From assembly GCA_026390775.1 (NCBI GenBank), contig JAPLFF010000003.1:124001-188000 (forward strand): a DNA stretch of 64,000 nucleotides, given 5' to 3'. The notes under the pieces are model-generated. The model did no database searches and was not told where the DNA came from. It saw only the letters and a list, made by a program, of their open reading frames with translations. Position 1 is the first letter of the stretch. Each line of letters starts with the position of its first letter. The position numbers and the translations under genes are program-made. Below are positions 1-8,351 of the stretch, piece after piece. The DNA is from Ignavibacteriales bacterium. Its GTDB lineage: Bacteria > Bacteroidota > Ignavibacteria > Ignavibacteriales > Melioribacteraceae.

Positions 1-199
1 TATATCCTGCAATATTGCTCTCAGAATTTTTGTGCCAATCAATACCAATTTCACCATCCTGCGCGCCAAAGATTTGCAGATCGGTTGGAATTGCCGGAGG
101 TTTTCCGTCATCAATGGGTTCTATCAAACTCTCCCGACTGCAGCTTAAGAATAATATAAATAGTAAAGAGAGATTTATTAATTTAAATCTTAACAGCAT
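1..199 (-). CDS. Lipoprotein with FN3-like start, C-terminus cut by window edge
   Basis: The reverse strand opens with ATG at 199-197 behind a GAGG ribosome site and stays open to the window edge (66 codons). Residues 1-20 form a lipoprotein signal peptide: MLLRFKLINLSLLF, then a lipobox ending LSC. A short acidic/proline linker leads to PTDLQIFGAQDGEIGIDWHK, which reads like the first strands of a fibronectin type III domain. The start overlaps the 3' end of the upstream RNase gene by 17 bases, so the two are probably co-transcribed. Most of the protein lies outside the window and its function is unknown. Confidence 0.7.
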   Translation of the reverse strand, partial: MLLRFKLINLSLLFILFLSCSRESLIEPIDDGKPPAIPTDLQIFGAQDGEIGIDWHKNSESNIAGY

Positions 200-1580
200 A
201 TCCTCGTTCAGGTATGATTATATTTTTAAATCCAATCGCTTCTAGATGATTTTTGTAAATCTCTTGTTGATCAATTTCTCCATGTACGAGAAAAATATTC
301 TTCATCATATTTTTATCAAGCTTTGATGTATAATCAATTAACTCGTTGGCATCCGCATGAGCGCTGAAAGATTGCATTACGATCACTTCAGCATTAACAT
401 TATACTCATCTCCCAATATATTGACCCTCTTTTCACCATCAATAAGTTTTCTTCCAAGCGTATTTTCTGCACAATATCCAACCATTAAAATAATATTATT
501 AGGATTTTCAATGTTGTTAACAAGATGATGTAAGATACGCCCTGCTTCGCACATACCCGAGCTAGACATTATAATACATGGACCGGCAACATCATTGAGT
601 CTTTTTGATTCTTCAACGCTTGTTATGTAAGTAAGCCGATTAAATCCAAACGGATCTTCATGCTTCAGAAGAAACTCGGCAGTTTCAGAATCAAAACATT
701 CGGGATGAAGACGAAAAACGGAAGTTGCATTTACAGCGAGCGGGCTGTCTACATAAACGGGAATTCTTTCTGCTTTACCATTCTCAAAAATTTTATGCAA
801 TGAATAAACAATTTCTTGAGTTCTTCCAACGCTAAATGCCGGAATAATAATTTTAGATTTATTTGTTATTGCTTTAGAAATTACAGCTGCTAAGGCGCCT
901 TCAGAATTTGTTGCGCTCTCATGAAGTTTTCCGCCATAAGTGCTTTCACAAATAAAATAATCAACACTTGGAATATTTTCCGGGTCTTTTAGAATTGGAA
1001 GATTCGGTCTCCCAAGATCACCGGAAAATGCAAGGTTAATAATATTTTCATCTTCTTTAATTGTAAGCGTAACAATTGTTGAACCAAGAATATGTCCGGC
1101 ATCATAAAACTTAAGTGTAATGCCGGGGACAATTTCGTACTCTTGATGATAATTTAATCCAACAAATAGTTCTAATGCTTTTACGGCATCGTCTGGGACA
1201 TAAAGCGGTTCAAAAAGTTTTTTCCCTAGACGCTTTCTTTTTTTGTTTACAAATTCAACATCTTTTTCCTGGATGTGTGCGCTGTCTTGAAGCATAACAA
1301 CGGAGAGATCGCGCGTTGCAAATGTTGAATATATTTTTCCGTGAAAACCATTTTTAAAAAGTGTTGGTAAGTTTCCTGCATGATCAATATGGGCATGAGA
1401 GAGGATAACAAAATCAATATCTGCCGGATTGAAGAAATTAAATGATCTGTTTATTTCAAAAGCATCTTTTCTTTTGCCTTGATAAAGACCGCAATCAAGT
1501 AAAAAATTTGCTTGTTTAGTTTTGATGTGGTGCATTGAACCAGTTACAGTTTGTGCAGCACCGATAAATTGAATTTCCAT
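183..1580 (-). CDS. MBL-fold beta-CASP RNase (RNA-specificity domain)
   Basis: A metallo-beta-lactamase-fold protein of the beta-CASP/RMMBL group, a family that processes RNA in the cytoplasm. Visible motifs are the metal site SHAHIDHAGNLP, GDLGR, the CESTYGG block, SVGRTQE and GMCEAGRILHHL of the beta-CASP insert, FSAHAD, and the terminal LVHGE of the RNA-specificity domain. I start at ATG 1580 (MEIQFIGAAQTVTG), the usual N-terminus of this family, preceded by AGGGA; a TTG 17 codons upstream is less likely. Length is about 465 residues, normal for the family. Whether it acts as exo- or endonuclease cannot be read from sequence. Confidence 0.9.
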   Translation of the reverse strand: MEIQFIGAAQTVTGSMHHIKTKQANFLLDCGLYQGKRKDAFEINRSFNFFNPADIDFVILSHAHIDHAGNLPTLFKNGFHGKIYSTFATRDLSVVMLQDSAHIQEKDVEFVNKKRKRLGKKLFEPLYVPDDAVKALELFVGLNYHQEYEIVPGITLKFYDAGHILGSTIVTLTIKEDENIINLAFSGDLGRPNLPILKDPENIPSVDYFICESTYGGKLHESATNSEGALAAVISKAITNKSKIIIPAFSVGRTQEIVYSLHKIFENGKAERIPVYVDSPLAVNATSVFRLHPECFDSETAEFLLKHEDPFGFNRLTYITSVEESKRLNDVAGPCIIMSSSGMCEAGRILHHLVNNIENPNNIILMVGYCAENTLGRKLIDGEKRVNILGDEYNVNAEVIVMQSFSAHADANELIDYTSKLDKNMMKNIFLVHGEIDQQEIYKNHLEAIGFKNIIIPERGYAVKI

Positions 1581-1671
1581 TTCTTTCCCTAATTTTGGTA
1601 ACAAACTATCCAAAGTTTGTTTGAGATTCAATTCACAGGATTATTACTTTTTAGAAGGGATAGTAGTTATT

Positions 1672-2730
1672 TCAAACGCGTATGATCTGATAATTCTTAT
1701 AACCAAGATAGATTTCCCGGGCTGCAGTTTTTACAACAGTTGCAGTTGGAACTGCAAGAAGCATCCCGAAAACGCCAAGTGTTTCGCTTCCAATAAGGAT
1801 TAATAAAATTATTACAAGCGGATGCATATCGGTACTTTTAGAAAAAACATTTGGCTGAATAAAACCGTTATCAATTAAATATATACATGCGAACATAAAA
1901 AGAATACTTGGTATCATTGAGAAATCACCAAATTGAATTATCGAAATAATAATTGCAGGAATGCCGCCAATTATCGGGCCGAAGTATGGAATTAGATGTC
2001 CTATGCCGGCAATAAAGCCGATCGAAATAGCGTTGTTAATCCCCAGTATGGTTAATCCTAAGCCGGTTAAAATACCAACAACTGATGCATCAAATATCCA
2101 ACCGCGAACGAATCTTCCGAGTTGATAAGATATTTTTCTCACAACTGAGTAAGAAACCTCAAAGTATTTGTTAGGCATAATGTTTATAATGCCGCGCATT
2201 AACCGTTTATTATCTTTAAGTAAAAAGAATGACATGAACGGTACGATAACTAAAATTGCAATAATGGAAACAATGCTGTAAAAGATCTCGTTGATATTAT
2301 TAACCCAGCTGAAAATTATATTTTGGAAAAAACTTGTAACTTTCTGAACGAAGTTTACAGAGTTTAGAAATGGGAAAGAATGTTTCAATGTTTTTTCAAA
2401 TTTTCCGATTACAAGTTCTAAATTTTCTTGTGATAATGTTCCTCCAAGATTATTTAATTGATTTACAATCTTGGGCATTAAAAAGGAAACCCCGCTAAAG
2501 ATTAATGCACAAACAGATATAAAAACTATCAAAACAGAAACAGTTCTATTTATTCGTCCTTTTTCTAGAAAATCGACGACCGGGTTAATGATCATTGTAA
2601 GAAGAATAGATAAAACAAGAATTGCTAAAATATTTGCATATAAATATGAGAGATAAACTATTAGACAAACAGAAAGTGTAATGAGAACTATAGCTTTAAT
2701 TTTCTTTATTTGTATTTCGCTTAACTGCAT
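1672..2730 (-). CDS. AI-2E family transporter (PF01594-type permease)
   Basis: A 352-residue inner-membrane protein with paired N-terminal hydrophobic segments (about residues 12-55), another near 63-85, a soluble amphipathic stretch (about 90-140), then four to five further segments. The hallmark is the C-terminal half: GIGHLIPYFGPIIGGIPA and the late GVFGMLLAVPTATVVK. Family members export small molecules or ions (E. coli TqsA/YdiK, Na+/H+ exchangers of Halobacillus); the substrate here is unknown. It lies 91 bases upstream of the RNase gene on the same strand and could share its transcript. Confidence 0.9.
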   Translation of the reverse strand: MQLSEIQIKKIKAIVLITLSVCLIVYLSYLYANILAILVLSILLTMIINPVVDFLEKGRINRTVSVLIVFISVCALIFSGVSFLMPKIVNQLNNLGGTLSQENLELVIGKFEKTLKHSFPFLNSVNFVQKVTSFFQNIIFSWVNNINEIFYSIVSIIAILVIVPFMSFFLLKDNKRLMRGIINIMPNKYFEVSYSVVRKISYQLGRFVRGWIFDASVVGILTGLGLTILGINNAISIGFIAGIGHLIPYFGPIIGGIPAIIISIIQFGDFSMIPSILFMFACIYLIDNGFIQPNVFSKSTDMHPLVIILLILIGSETLGVFGMLLAVPTATVVKTAAREIYLGYKNYQIIRV

Positions 2731-2845
2731 AACAACAATCTTTTAATTGCTCATACAATATTCCAATTTCTTAAGAGAAATCCAATTTGATTTATTAGAG
2801 CTAAAAAACTTATTTGTTAACCGAATCCGTGTGACTGAAATTCCA

Positions 2846-2853
2846 TATATTTG
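2846..2853 (+). promoter_or_regulatory. Possible Bacteroidota-type -7 box for pta
   Basis: TATATTTG fits the TAnnTTTG -7 element of Bacteroidota primary sigma factors and lies 33 bases before the pta start. I see no convincing TTTG -33 box at the usual distance (about 19-21 bases upstream), so this is half a promoter at best. Confidence 0.3.
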
Positions 2854-2886
2854 TAATGAAACTTTCAACAATATTGGAATAAGATA

Positions 2887-3870
2887 ATGGCTGAAATTGA
2901 ATTTTTAAATCAAATTAGAACAAAAGCCGCACAAAGAAAAAAGACTATAGTTCTTCCGGAATCGCATGATGAAAGAGTTTTAAGAGCCGCAGAAATTTTA
3001 ACGAAAGGAAAAGTTGCTTCTATAATTACGCTCGGTAACGAAGATAGAATTAGAAAAGATGCAAAAAAAATCGGGGTTGATCTTCAGGGAATAAGAATTA
3101 TTGATCCCGACAAAGCTGATAAGTTAAGCGACTTCACAAATTATTTTTTCAATTTACGAAAGCATAAAGGAGTAACAATTGAACAAGCCCGAGAAACAAT
3201 GCGTCGCGATATTTTCTTTGGGGCAATGATGGTTCGCGAAGGAATGGCTGATGGAAGCGTCTCGGGTTCTTTTGCTACAACTGCTGATGTTATGCGAGCT
3301 TCAATTTTTTGTGTCGGAATGAAAGAAGGTATTTCTATTGTCTCAAGTTTTTTCTTAATGGTTTTTCCGGATGTTGTTTACAGTTTTGCTGATTGCGCAG
3401 TAAATCCAAATCCTGATTCAAATCAGCTTGCAGATATTGCAGTCTCTACAGCAGAGAACCATAAAAAATTAACCGGTGAAGAACCTTACATAGCAATGCT
3501 TTCATTTTCAACAAAAGGAAGCGCTGAGCACGAATTAGTTGATAAAATCCGCGAAGCAACAAAACTCGTTCAGCAAAAACGTCCCGACTTAAAAGTTGAT
3601 GGCGAACTTCAATTTGATGCTGCAATAGTTGATGGAATTGGAAAGAAAAAAGCTCCCGGAAGTTCTGTTGCCGGACGAGCAAATGTTTTAATATTTCCGG
3701 ATTTGAATTCCGGCAACATAGGTTACAAAATTGCTCAACGACTTGGGAAAGCAGAAGCTATTGGTCCAATAAATCAAGGATTGAAAAAACCGTTCTTCGA
3801 TCTAAGCCGCGGCTGCAGTGTAGATGATATTGTTAACACTGCCGCGATTGCATGCTTAGCTGCTGATTAG
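2887..3870 (+). CDS. pta: Phosphate acetyltransferase
   Basis: Interconverts acetyl-CoA and acetyl phosphate in the cytosol. The 327-residue protein has the length of short, single-domain Pta. Visible family blocks include KTIVLPESHDERVLRAAEIL at the N-terminus, GSVSGSFATTADVMRASI, FADCAVNPNPDSNQLADIA, MLSFSTKGSAEHE, VDGELQFDAAIV, and the C-terminal NVLIFPDLNSGNIGYKI with GPINQGL. It is transcribed divergently from the AI-2E permease. No acetate kinase gene is nearby; the usual partner must lie elsewhere or be replaced by another acetate-forming route. Confidence 0.95.
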   Translation: MAEIEFLNQIRTKAAQRKKTIVLPESHDERVLRAAEILTKGKVASIITLGNEDRIRKDAKKIGVDLQGIRIIDPDKADKLSDFTNYFFNLRKHKGVTIEQARETMRRDIFFGAMMVREGMADGSVSGSFATTADVMRASIFCVGMKEGISIVSSFFLMVFPDVVYSFADCAVNPNPDSNQLADIAVSTAENHKKLTGEEPYIAMLSFSTKGSAEHELVDKIREATKLVQQKRPDLKVDGELQFDAAIVDGIGKKKAPGSSVAGRANVLIFPDLNSGNIGYKIAQRLGKAEAIGPINQGLKKPFFDLSRGCSVDDIVNTAAIACLAAD

Positions 3871-4183
3871 AATTTATTGCGGCACAGATTCGTAATCTGT
3901 GCCACAGATATTTGACAATTCTTATTGCACATTAATCCGCCATACCTTACTTTAAATTCATAAAGAAAAGTATTTATCATTATTGCATGGCGAAATGTAT
4001 GGCGGGTAAAACATTTTCCAATAGTTTCAATCCTATCTTAACCGATATATTTGATACTAACATCAAAGTCTTAGATCAACTAGAAATTAATCACCGCACA
4101 AATCAATACAACCGGAAAACCGAAGAGGCAATTAATTTCATTCAGTATAAGTAATAGTTATACAATTAATTAAAGGTTATAAA
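3871..4183. other. Intergenic accessory stretch between pta and an unknown membrane gene
   Basis: Contains the hairpin at 3881-3903 (listed separately) and an inverted pair CCGCCATAC (3937-3945) / GTATGGCGG (3997-4005). A 55-codon ORF (3987-4154, starting MAKCMAGK) has no ribosome site and no recognisable domain; it could be chance or a fragment of a lost gene. No tRNA or known RNA family is visible. Confidence 0.5.
3881..3903 (+). repeat. REP-like hairpin downstream of pta
   Basis: GGCACAGATT, loop CGT, AATCTGTGCC: a perfect 10-bp stem 11 bases after the pta stop codon. There is no T-run, so it is more likely a small interspersed palindrome or a transcript-stabilising hairpin than an intrinsic terminator. 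Similar small hairpins follow the next two genes (5812, 6489). Confidence 0.6.
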
Positions 4184-4975
4184 ATGAGCAAGTTTCTTCG
4201 AGATCAATACATAAGAAATGTGAATGTTAATGAATCATTTGTTGAAAATATTAATGACACAATAAAGGATATAGTCAATATTCACAATATATCATTACCA
4301 AAAGATGAAGAAAGTATAAAAATAGGTCTAGTGCAGAGTTATATAATTCGTTTTGACAACAAAGGATTTCTATTGTATGATTATGAAACTTTAGTAAAAT
4401 ATTTTAAGGAAGCTATTAAAATTGAGCGACTTGTTTTTATTATAGATTCATTTGAAAGTCGTTCTTCTAACCGTCAATTTGGAAAATGTATTGATCTAAG
4501 GTTGGATTATAATGATCAAAGTAATAGTTCTCTTACTGTTCAAGCTGACCATAAAGAATGGGTAGATGCTGCGTTTAGTAATTTGTTTGAAACGATTAAT
4601 AAATACAGTAATAAAAATTATCTAATCCGAAATAAATGGATCAACTTTATTGTTCAAATTGTGGGAGTATTCATTGGATTTGTCTTGAGTTTATGGGCAG
4701 CACTTAAAATCTCTCCATCGCTTAGTATTGAATATTCTTTCATTGTGACTTTTATTCTAGCATTTATATTGTTCTCAAACATTTGGACTTATGCAAATCC
4801 TCTTATTCTTCGTCTACTTAATCATTATTATCCTAATATAAAATTTAGAGATACAAAAGGTCTTCATTGGCTAATAAAAGCTGTTATAAGTTCTACTTTT
4901 GTTGCTCTTTTACTTTACTTAATCAATTTACTATATGGTTATTTGGGTGAATTATTCAAAACAATATTAAAATAA
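4184..4975 (+). CDS. Membrane protein of unknown function (accessory, cassette-like)
   Basis: A 263-residue protein I do not recognise. Residues 1-145 are soluble and mixed alpha/beta, including FIIDSFESRSSN and the block SSLTVQADHKEWVDAAFSN. Three hydrophobic segments follow, near 157-178 (FIVQIVGVFIGFVLSL), 184-206 and 233-256, with a short cytoplasmic loop KFRDTKGLHWL before the last. It starts at ATG after AAAGGTT. An attC-like element begins six bases after its stop, and the flanking genes (pta, DUF4256, peroxidase) are unrelated, which suggests acquisition as a unit. The soluble-domain-plus-C-terminal-membrane-anchor layout is common in accessory and defence-associated proteins, but no function can be assigned. 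Confidence 0.8.
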   Translation: MSKFLRDQYIRNVNVNESFVENINDTIKDIVNIHNISLPKDEESIKIGLVQSYIIRFDNKGFLLYDYETLVKYFKEAIKIERLVFIIDSFESRSSNRQFGKCIDLRLDYNDQSNSSLTVQADHKEWVDAAFSNLFETINKYSNKNYLIRNKWINFIVQIVGVFIGFVLSLWAALKISPSLSIEYSFIVTFILAFILFSNIWTYANPLILRLLNHYYPNIKFRDTKGLHWLIKAVISSTFVALLLYLINLLYGYLGELFKTILK

Positions 4976-4977
4976 TT

Positions 4978-5169
4978 TTATAACACGCGCCTCAACAACG
5001 ACCGCTTCTTCGATGCGGTCTAATTGAGTCGCCTCGGGTTTTGCTTTTCAGAATTAGTCTGTTGTGTAAAGTTAATTAGCAATACAAAACTGATTTATTA
5101 AAAAATAGTTGCGCTCACAAAACCGTTATTGTTGTTCTGGGTGGCGTTTTAGTTGCAACGCCGTTATTA
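4978..5169 (+). other. attC-like recombination site, copy 1
   Basis: Homologous to 34449-34632. Shared landmarks and their distance from the first TAAC (4981 here, 34456 there): CTCA at +10/+10, CGAC at +18/+17, GCTTC at +23/+22, TGTTGTGTAAAGT at +79/+79, GTTGCG at +127/+126, GTTGTTCTGGG at +150/+149. The 5' part folds on itself: GCG-CTCAA-GACCGC (4987-5005) pairs with GCGGTC-TTGAG-CGC (5015-5032). The start TAACACGCGCC is nearly the reverse complement of the 3' end of copy 2, as in integron attC sites. The 3' core is degenerate here (TTTTAGTT where copy 2 has TGTTAGGC). The attC interpretation is inference; the repeat itself is directly visible. Confidence 0.55.
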
Positions 5170-5201
5170 GAACACAAAAGTAATGGAGATAATAAACAAG
5201 T

Positions 5202-5777
5202 ATGAACAAAATAAATAGCACTAAAAAAGAGTTGTCAGCAAAACAACATAAAGAACTACTCCGAGTATTGAAAACTCGTTTTGAGAAAAACATGAATCGT
5301 CATAAAGGTCTTGAATGGGTTAAAGTACAAGCAAGACTGGAAGCTAATTCCGAAAAACTTCAAACCCTTTTTGAAATGGAAAGAACTGGTGGTGAGCCGG
5401 ATGTTGTTGGTCATGATAAAAAAACAGACGAATACATTTTTTATGATTGTTCAGCGGAAAGTCCTAATGGCCGTAGAAGTCTTTGTTACGACCGTGAAGC
5501 GCTTGAGTCAAGGAAAGAACATAAACCGAAAAATAACGCTATTGATTTGGCTACTGCCATTGGCATTGAGCTTTTAACAGAAGAACAATATCGAGAGCTA
5601 CAGAAACTTGGAAACTTCGATTTGAAAACATCGAGCTGGGTGAAAACACCTACGGATATTAGAAAACTTGGTGGGGCCATCTTTTGTGATCGCCGCTACG
5701 ACACTGTCTTTGTATATCACAACGGAGCAGAATCCTACTATGCCGTCAGGGGTTTCCGTGGCTCTCTAAAGATCTAA
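5202..5777 (+). CDS. DUF4256 family protein
   Basis: A 191-residue soluble protein matching the DUF4256 family as I remember it: RFEKNMNRHKGLEWVKVQ, ERTGGEPDVVGHDKKTDEYI, DCSAESPNGRRSLCYDREAL, LLTEEQYRELQKLGNFD, and the C-terminal DRRYDTVFVYHNGAESYYA. No catalytic function is established for the family. It follows the attC-like element by about 35 bases and ends before a hairpin terminator, so it forms a single-gene unit. An N-terminal Lys-rich helix precedes the conserved core. Patchy distribution and cassette-like context suggest horizontal acquisition. Confidence 0.88.
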   Translation: MNKINSTKKELSAKQHKELLRVLKTRFEKNMNRHKGLEWVKVQARLEANSEKLQTLFEMERTGGEPDVVGHDKKTDEYIFYDCSAESPNGRRSLCYDREALESRKEHKPKNNAIDLATAIGIELLTEEQYRELQKLGNFDLKTSSWVKTPTDIRKLGGAIFCDRRYDTVFVYHNGAESYYAVRGFRGSLKI

Positions 5778-5811
5778 ATTTTATGCAAACAGCTGCTGAT
5801 TAATTTTTTAC

Positions 5812-5844
5812 GTAGTGGCAACTCTCAAGTTGTCACTACTTTTT
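5812..5844 (+). terminator. Hairpin terminator after the DUF4256 gene
   Basis: GTAGTGGCAACT (5812-5823) pairs with AGTTGTCACTAC (5828-5839), 12 bp with one G-U pair, followed by TTTTT (5840-5844). The stem resembles the hairpin at 6489-6516 (shared GTAGTGG outer arm), so a repeated palindrome may have been co-opted as a terminator. Confidence 0.65.
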
Positions 5845-5907
5845 ACCCATCATTTGAACTAAAACTCCTCAAAATTAGTTTTACAATTAAACAAAGAAAG
5901 GAAAGCA

Positions 5908-6483
5908 ATGAAAGCATTTAGATATATATCATATCTATTATTCTTACTGGGAATATCATTTAATTCATATGCAAAAAATAAGGAAGGTGAATCTTTGACA
6001 AATAATATTAAAGATATAGTAGTGAAAGATATGAATGGCAAGGAAGTGAAACTTTCTGATTATAAAGGGAAAGTTTTATTAATTGTTAATGTTGCCAGCA
6101 AATGCGGTTATACCCCTCAGTACACAGGTTTGGAAGCAATCTATAATAAATACAAAGACAAAGGTTTTGAAATTCTTGCATTTCCATGTAATGATTTCGG
6201 AGGACAAGAACCCGGAACGAACGAAGAGATAAAAGAATTTTGCTCAACTAAATACGATATTACTTTCAAGTTGTTTGATAAAATAAAAGTTCTTGGTGAT
6301 GAAAGATCTCCGCTTTATGCACGGCTTATTAATAATAATGTTACGGAGAAAGGAGATGTTAAATGGAACTTCGAGAAATTTTTGATTGGGAAAGACGGTA
6401 ATGTTGTTAATCGTTTTAGAAGTAAAGTAAAACCTGAAAGCGATGAATTAACAACTGCAATTGAAAAAGAATTAGCAAAATAA
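5908..6483 (+). CDS. Glutathione peroxidase family thiol peroxidase, exported
   Basis: Reduces hydroperoxides; bacterial members usually use thioredoxin. Residues 1-22 are a cleavable signal peptide (FRYISYLLFLLGISFNSYA), so the enzyme probably works in the periplasm. The catalytic core is visible: NVASKCGYTPQYTGLE with the peroxidatic Cys, FPCNDFGGQEPGTNEEI with the conserved Gln, a further Cys in FCSTKYDI, and the active-site WNFEKFLIG. The Cys rather than selenocysteine form is encoded. Starts at ATG after GAAAGGAAAG. It is a single gene flanked by two hairpins. Confidence 0.93.
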   Translation: MKAFRYISYLLFLLGISFNSYAKNKEGESLTNNIKDIVVKDMNGKEVKLSDYKGKVLLIVNVASKCGYTPQYTGLEAIYNKYKDKGFEILAFPCNDFGGQEPGTNEEIKEFCSTKYDITFKLFDKIKVLGDERSPLYARLINNNVTEKGDVKWNFEKFLIGKDGNVVNRFRSKVKPESDELTTAIEKELAK

Positions 6484-6488
6484 TTTTA

Positions 6489-6516
6489 GTAGTGGTCGCA
6501 AAATTGCGACCACTAC
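6489..6516 (+). repeat. Perfect 13-bp REP-like hairpin between convergent genes
   Basis: GTAGTGGTCGCAA (6489-6501), two-base loop, TTGCGACCACTAC (6504-6516). It lies six bases after the peroxidase stop and ten bases before the convergent malQ stop. No T-run is present, so a terminator role is possible only by stem strength. It is related in sequence to the stem at 5812. Confidence 0.65.
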
Positions 6517-6526
6517 AGGTTGAAAA

Positions 6527-8062
6527 CTATTCTTCAGCTACTTTAATCTTTGCATTTTCATTTTTTTTCAATGGCGGACGCTCATACATAATAGCCATTT
6601 CTTTATAATTACTTGCCAATGATTCGTGAACTTGATCCCAAGTAAAACGCCACGTCCAATTTCCACCAACGGTACTTGGCAGATTCATTCGAGCTGAATT
6701 ATCTAAATTCAACATATCCTGCATTGGTATAACACATATATTTGCAACTGAATTGTAAGCAGCTCGGATTAATTCATAGGTCATGTTATCGCCATAATAA
6801 TTAAAATATTTTTGCGCCCACTCATAAATGCCGGAATGTTTCTTTCTTTCGGATTCTAAAAATCCGCGAGTTGTTTCATTATCGTGAGAACCGGTATGAA
6901 CGACACAATTCTTAATATGATTATGCGGTTGAAATTTCCTATCGCCATGTTCTCCTAAACCGAATTGCAAAATTTTTATTCCTGGAAAATTAAATTGATC
7001 ACGCAAAGCTTCAACAGAATCAGTTATAACTCCCAAATCTTCGGCTATAATTGGTAAATCACCCAATGCTTTCTTTATGGAATTAAATAATTTTTCACCC
7101 GGCGCCTTTACCCAGCGTCCTTTAATTGCAGTTTTTGCATTCCCTGGAATTTCCCAATATGCATCAAAGCCGCGGAAGTGGTCTATTCTAATTATATCAA
7201 CCATCTCCAGCAATTTTGAAATTCGTTTACGCCACCATGCAAAATTATCTTTCTCCATTACTTTCCATTTGTAAAGAGGATTACCCCACAGTTGTCCTGT
7301 AGTGCTAAAATAATCTGGCGGTACTCCGGCAACAAATTCTAATGAACCGTCTTTGTGAACGGTAAATAGTTCTTTGTTCGCCCAAAGATCTGCGCTGTCG
7401 TACGCAATGAAAATTGGAAGATCCCCGATAATTTTTATTCCATATTTATTTGCATATTCTCGAATGTCTGTCCACTGTTTATTAAAAATGAATTGTAGAA
7501 ATTTTTGGAATTCAATTTCTTCTTTGAGTTTATTTTTCCACTCCGGAATATTTTTTCTGAACGCAATTGATTTGTCCCATTGTGTCCAAAGTACTCTATT
7601 GTGAAATTGTTTGACTGCCATGAAAAGTGAATAATCATCCAGCCAATAGTTGTTGGCTTTGCAAAACGTTCCGCATTCTTCTTCAAATTTTTTCTGTTTC
7701 TTCTTAAAATTTTGAAAAGCTGATCGAAGTATTTTGTATTTGAATTCGATAACAGAACCAAAATCAATCTTATGCGGATCGAAATTAGGAACGTGTGAAA
7801 GTTCTTCGTTACTAAGCAGATGATCTTTTTGTAATAACTCAAAGCTGATTAATAATGGGTTACCTGCAAAAGCCGAAAAACATTGATAAGGTGAATCTCC
7901 GTATCCTGTTGGACCTAAAGGAAATGTTTGCCATAATGTTTGTCCTGCACTTTTTAAGAAATCAACAAAGTCATAAGCACTAGGTCCAAGATCGCCAATT
8001 CCAAATTTACCAGGGAGTGAAGTTGGATGTAATAAAATTCCTGCAGAACGTTCGATGTTCAT
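6527..8062 (-). CDS. malQ: 4-alpha-glucanotransferase (amylomaltase)
   Basis: A 511-residue GH77 enzyme that transfers alpha-1,4-glucan segments during maltodextrin/glycogen metabolism. The N-terminus RSAGILLHPTSLPGKFGIGD and LWQTFPLGPTGYGDSPYQ are typical. The catalytic nucleophile region is IRIDHFRGFDAYWEIP (Asp), the acid/base lies in PIIAEDLGVIT (Glu), and the third carboxylate in HTGSHDNETTRGF (Asp). It ends NLPSTVGGNWTWRF and a Lys-rich tail. ATG start follows TGAGGAACTC. Divergent from nrdJ across 289 bases; no other glycogen gene is close. Confidence 0.95.
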   Translation of the reverse strand: MNIERSAGILLHPTSLPGKFGIGDLGPSAYDFVDFLKSAGQTLWQTFPLGPTGYGDSPYQCFSAFAGNPLLISFELLQKDHLLSNEELSHVPNFDPHKIDFGSVIEFKYKILRSAFQNFKKKQKKFEEECGTFCKANNYWLDDYSLFMAVKQFHNRVLWTQWDKSIAFRKNIPEWKNKLKEEIEFQKFLQFIFNKQWTDIREYANKYGIKIIGDLPIFIAYDSADLWANKELFTVHKDGSLEFVAGVPPDYFSTTGQLWGNPLYKWKVMEKDNFAWWRKRISKLLEMVDIIRIDHFRGFDAYWEIPGNAKTAIKGRWVKAPGEKLFNSIKKALGDLPIIAEDLGVITDSVEALRDQFNFPGIKILQFGLGEHGDRKFQPHNHIKNCVVHTGSHDNETTRGFLESERKKHSGIYEWAQKYFNYYGDNMTYELIRAAYNSVANICVIPMQDMLNLDNSARMNLPSTVGGNWTWRFTWDQVHESLASNYKEMAIMYERPPLKKNENAKIKVAEE

Positions 8063-8351
8063 GAGTTCCTCAATAGTTTGTGATATAAATTGCTTATAAA
8101 AAAATAAAATAAAAAAACAATATTTACTTCAAACAATTATTTAGTATTTTGCACTCAGTTGCAAAGTTAATCAATTGCATAATTTTTAAAAAATTGTTCA
8201 ACTGATTGCTTCAAGATTTTTTTTTCGTTATGTTGAACTCACCTTCAACGAGGTAAGAAAATCGTTCCTCAAAATAATTAAATAATAAAATTACTTTCGC
8301 TTTTATAAGAGAAAATTTTTTCAATATGCTTTTCTAAGATTGGAGTATTGA

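Noticed and set aside
1581-1631. TTG-initiated 17-residue extension of the beta-CASP RNase
   Set aside because: The family begins at MEIQFIGAAQTVTG, which has its own AGGGA ribosome site.
3987-4154. 55-codon ORF before the unknown membrane gene
   Set aside because: No ribosome site and no recognisable protein pattern; length is within chance for AT-rich DNA.
8063-8351. Possible cobalamin riboswitch upstream of the B12-dependent nrdJ
   Set aside because: No B12-box-like core or long structured leader could be recognised; the region is AT-rich and simple.
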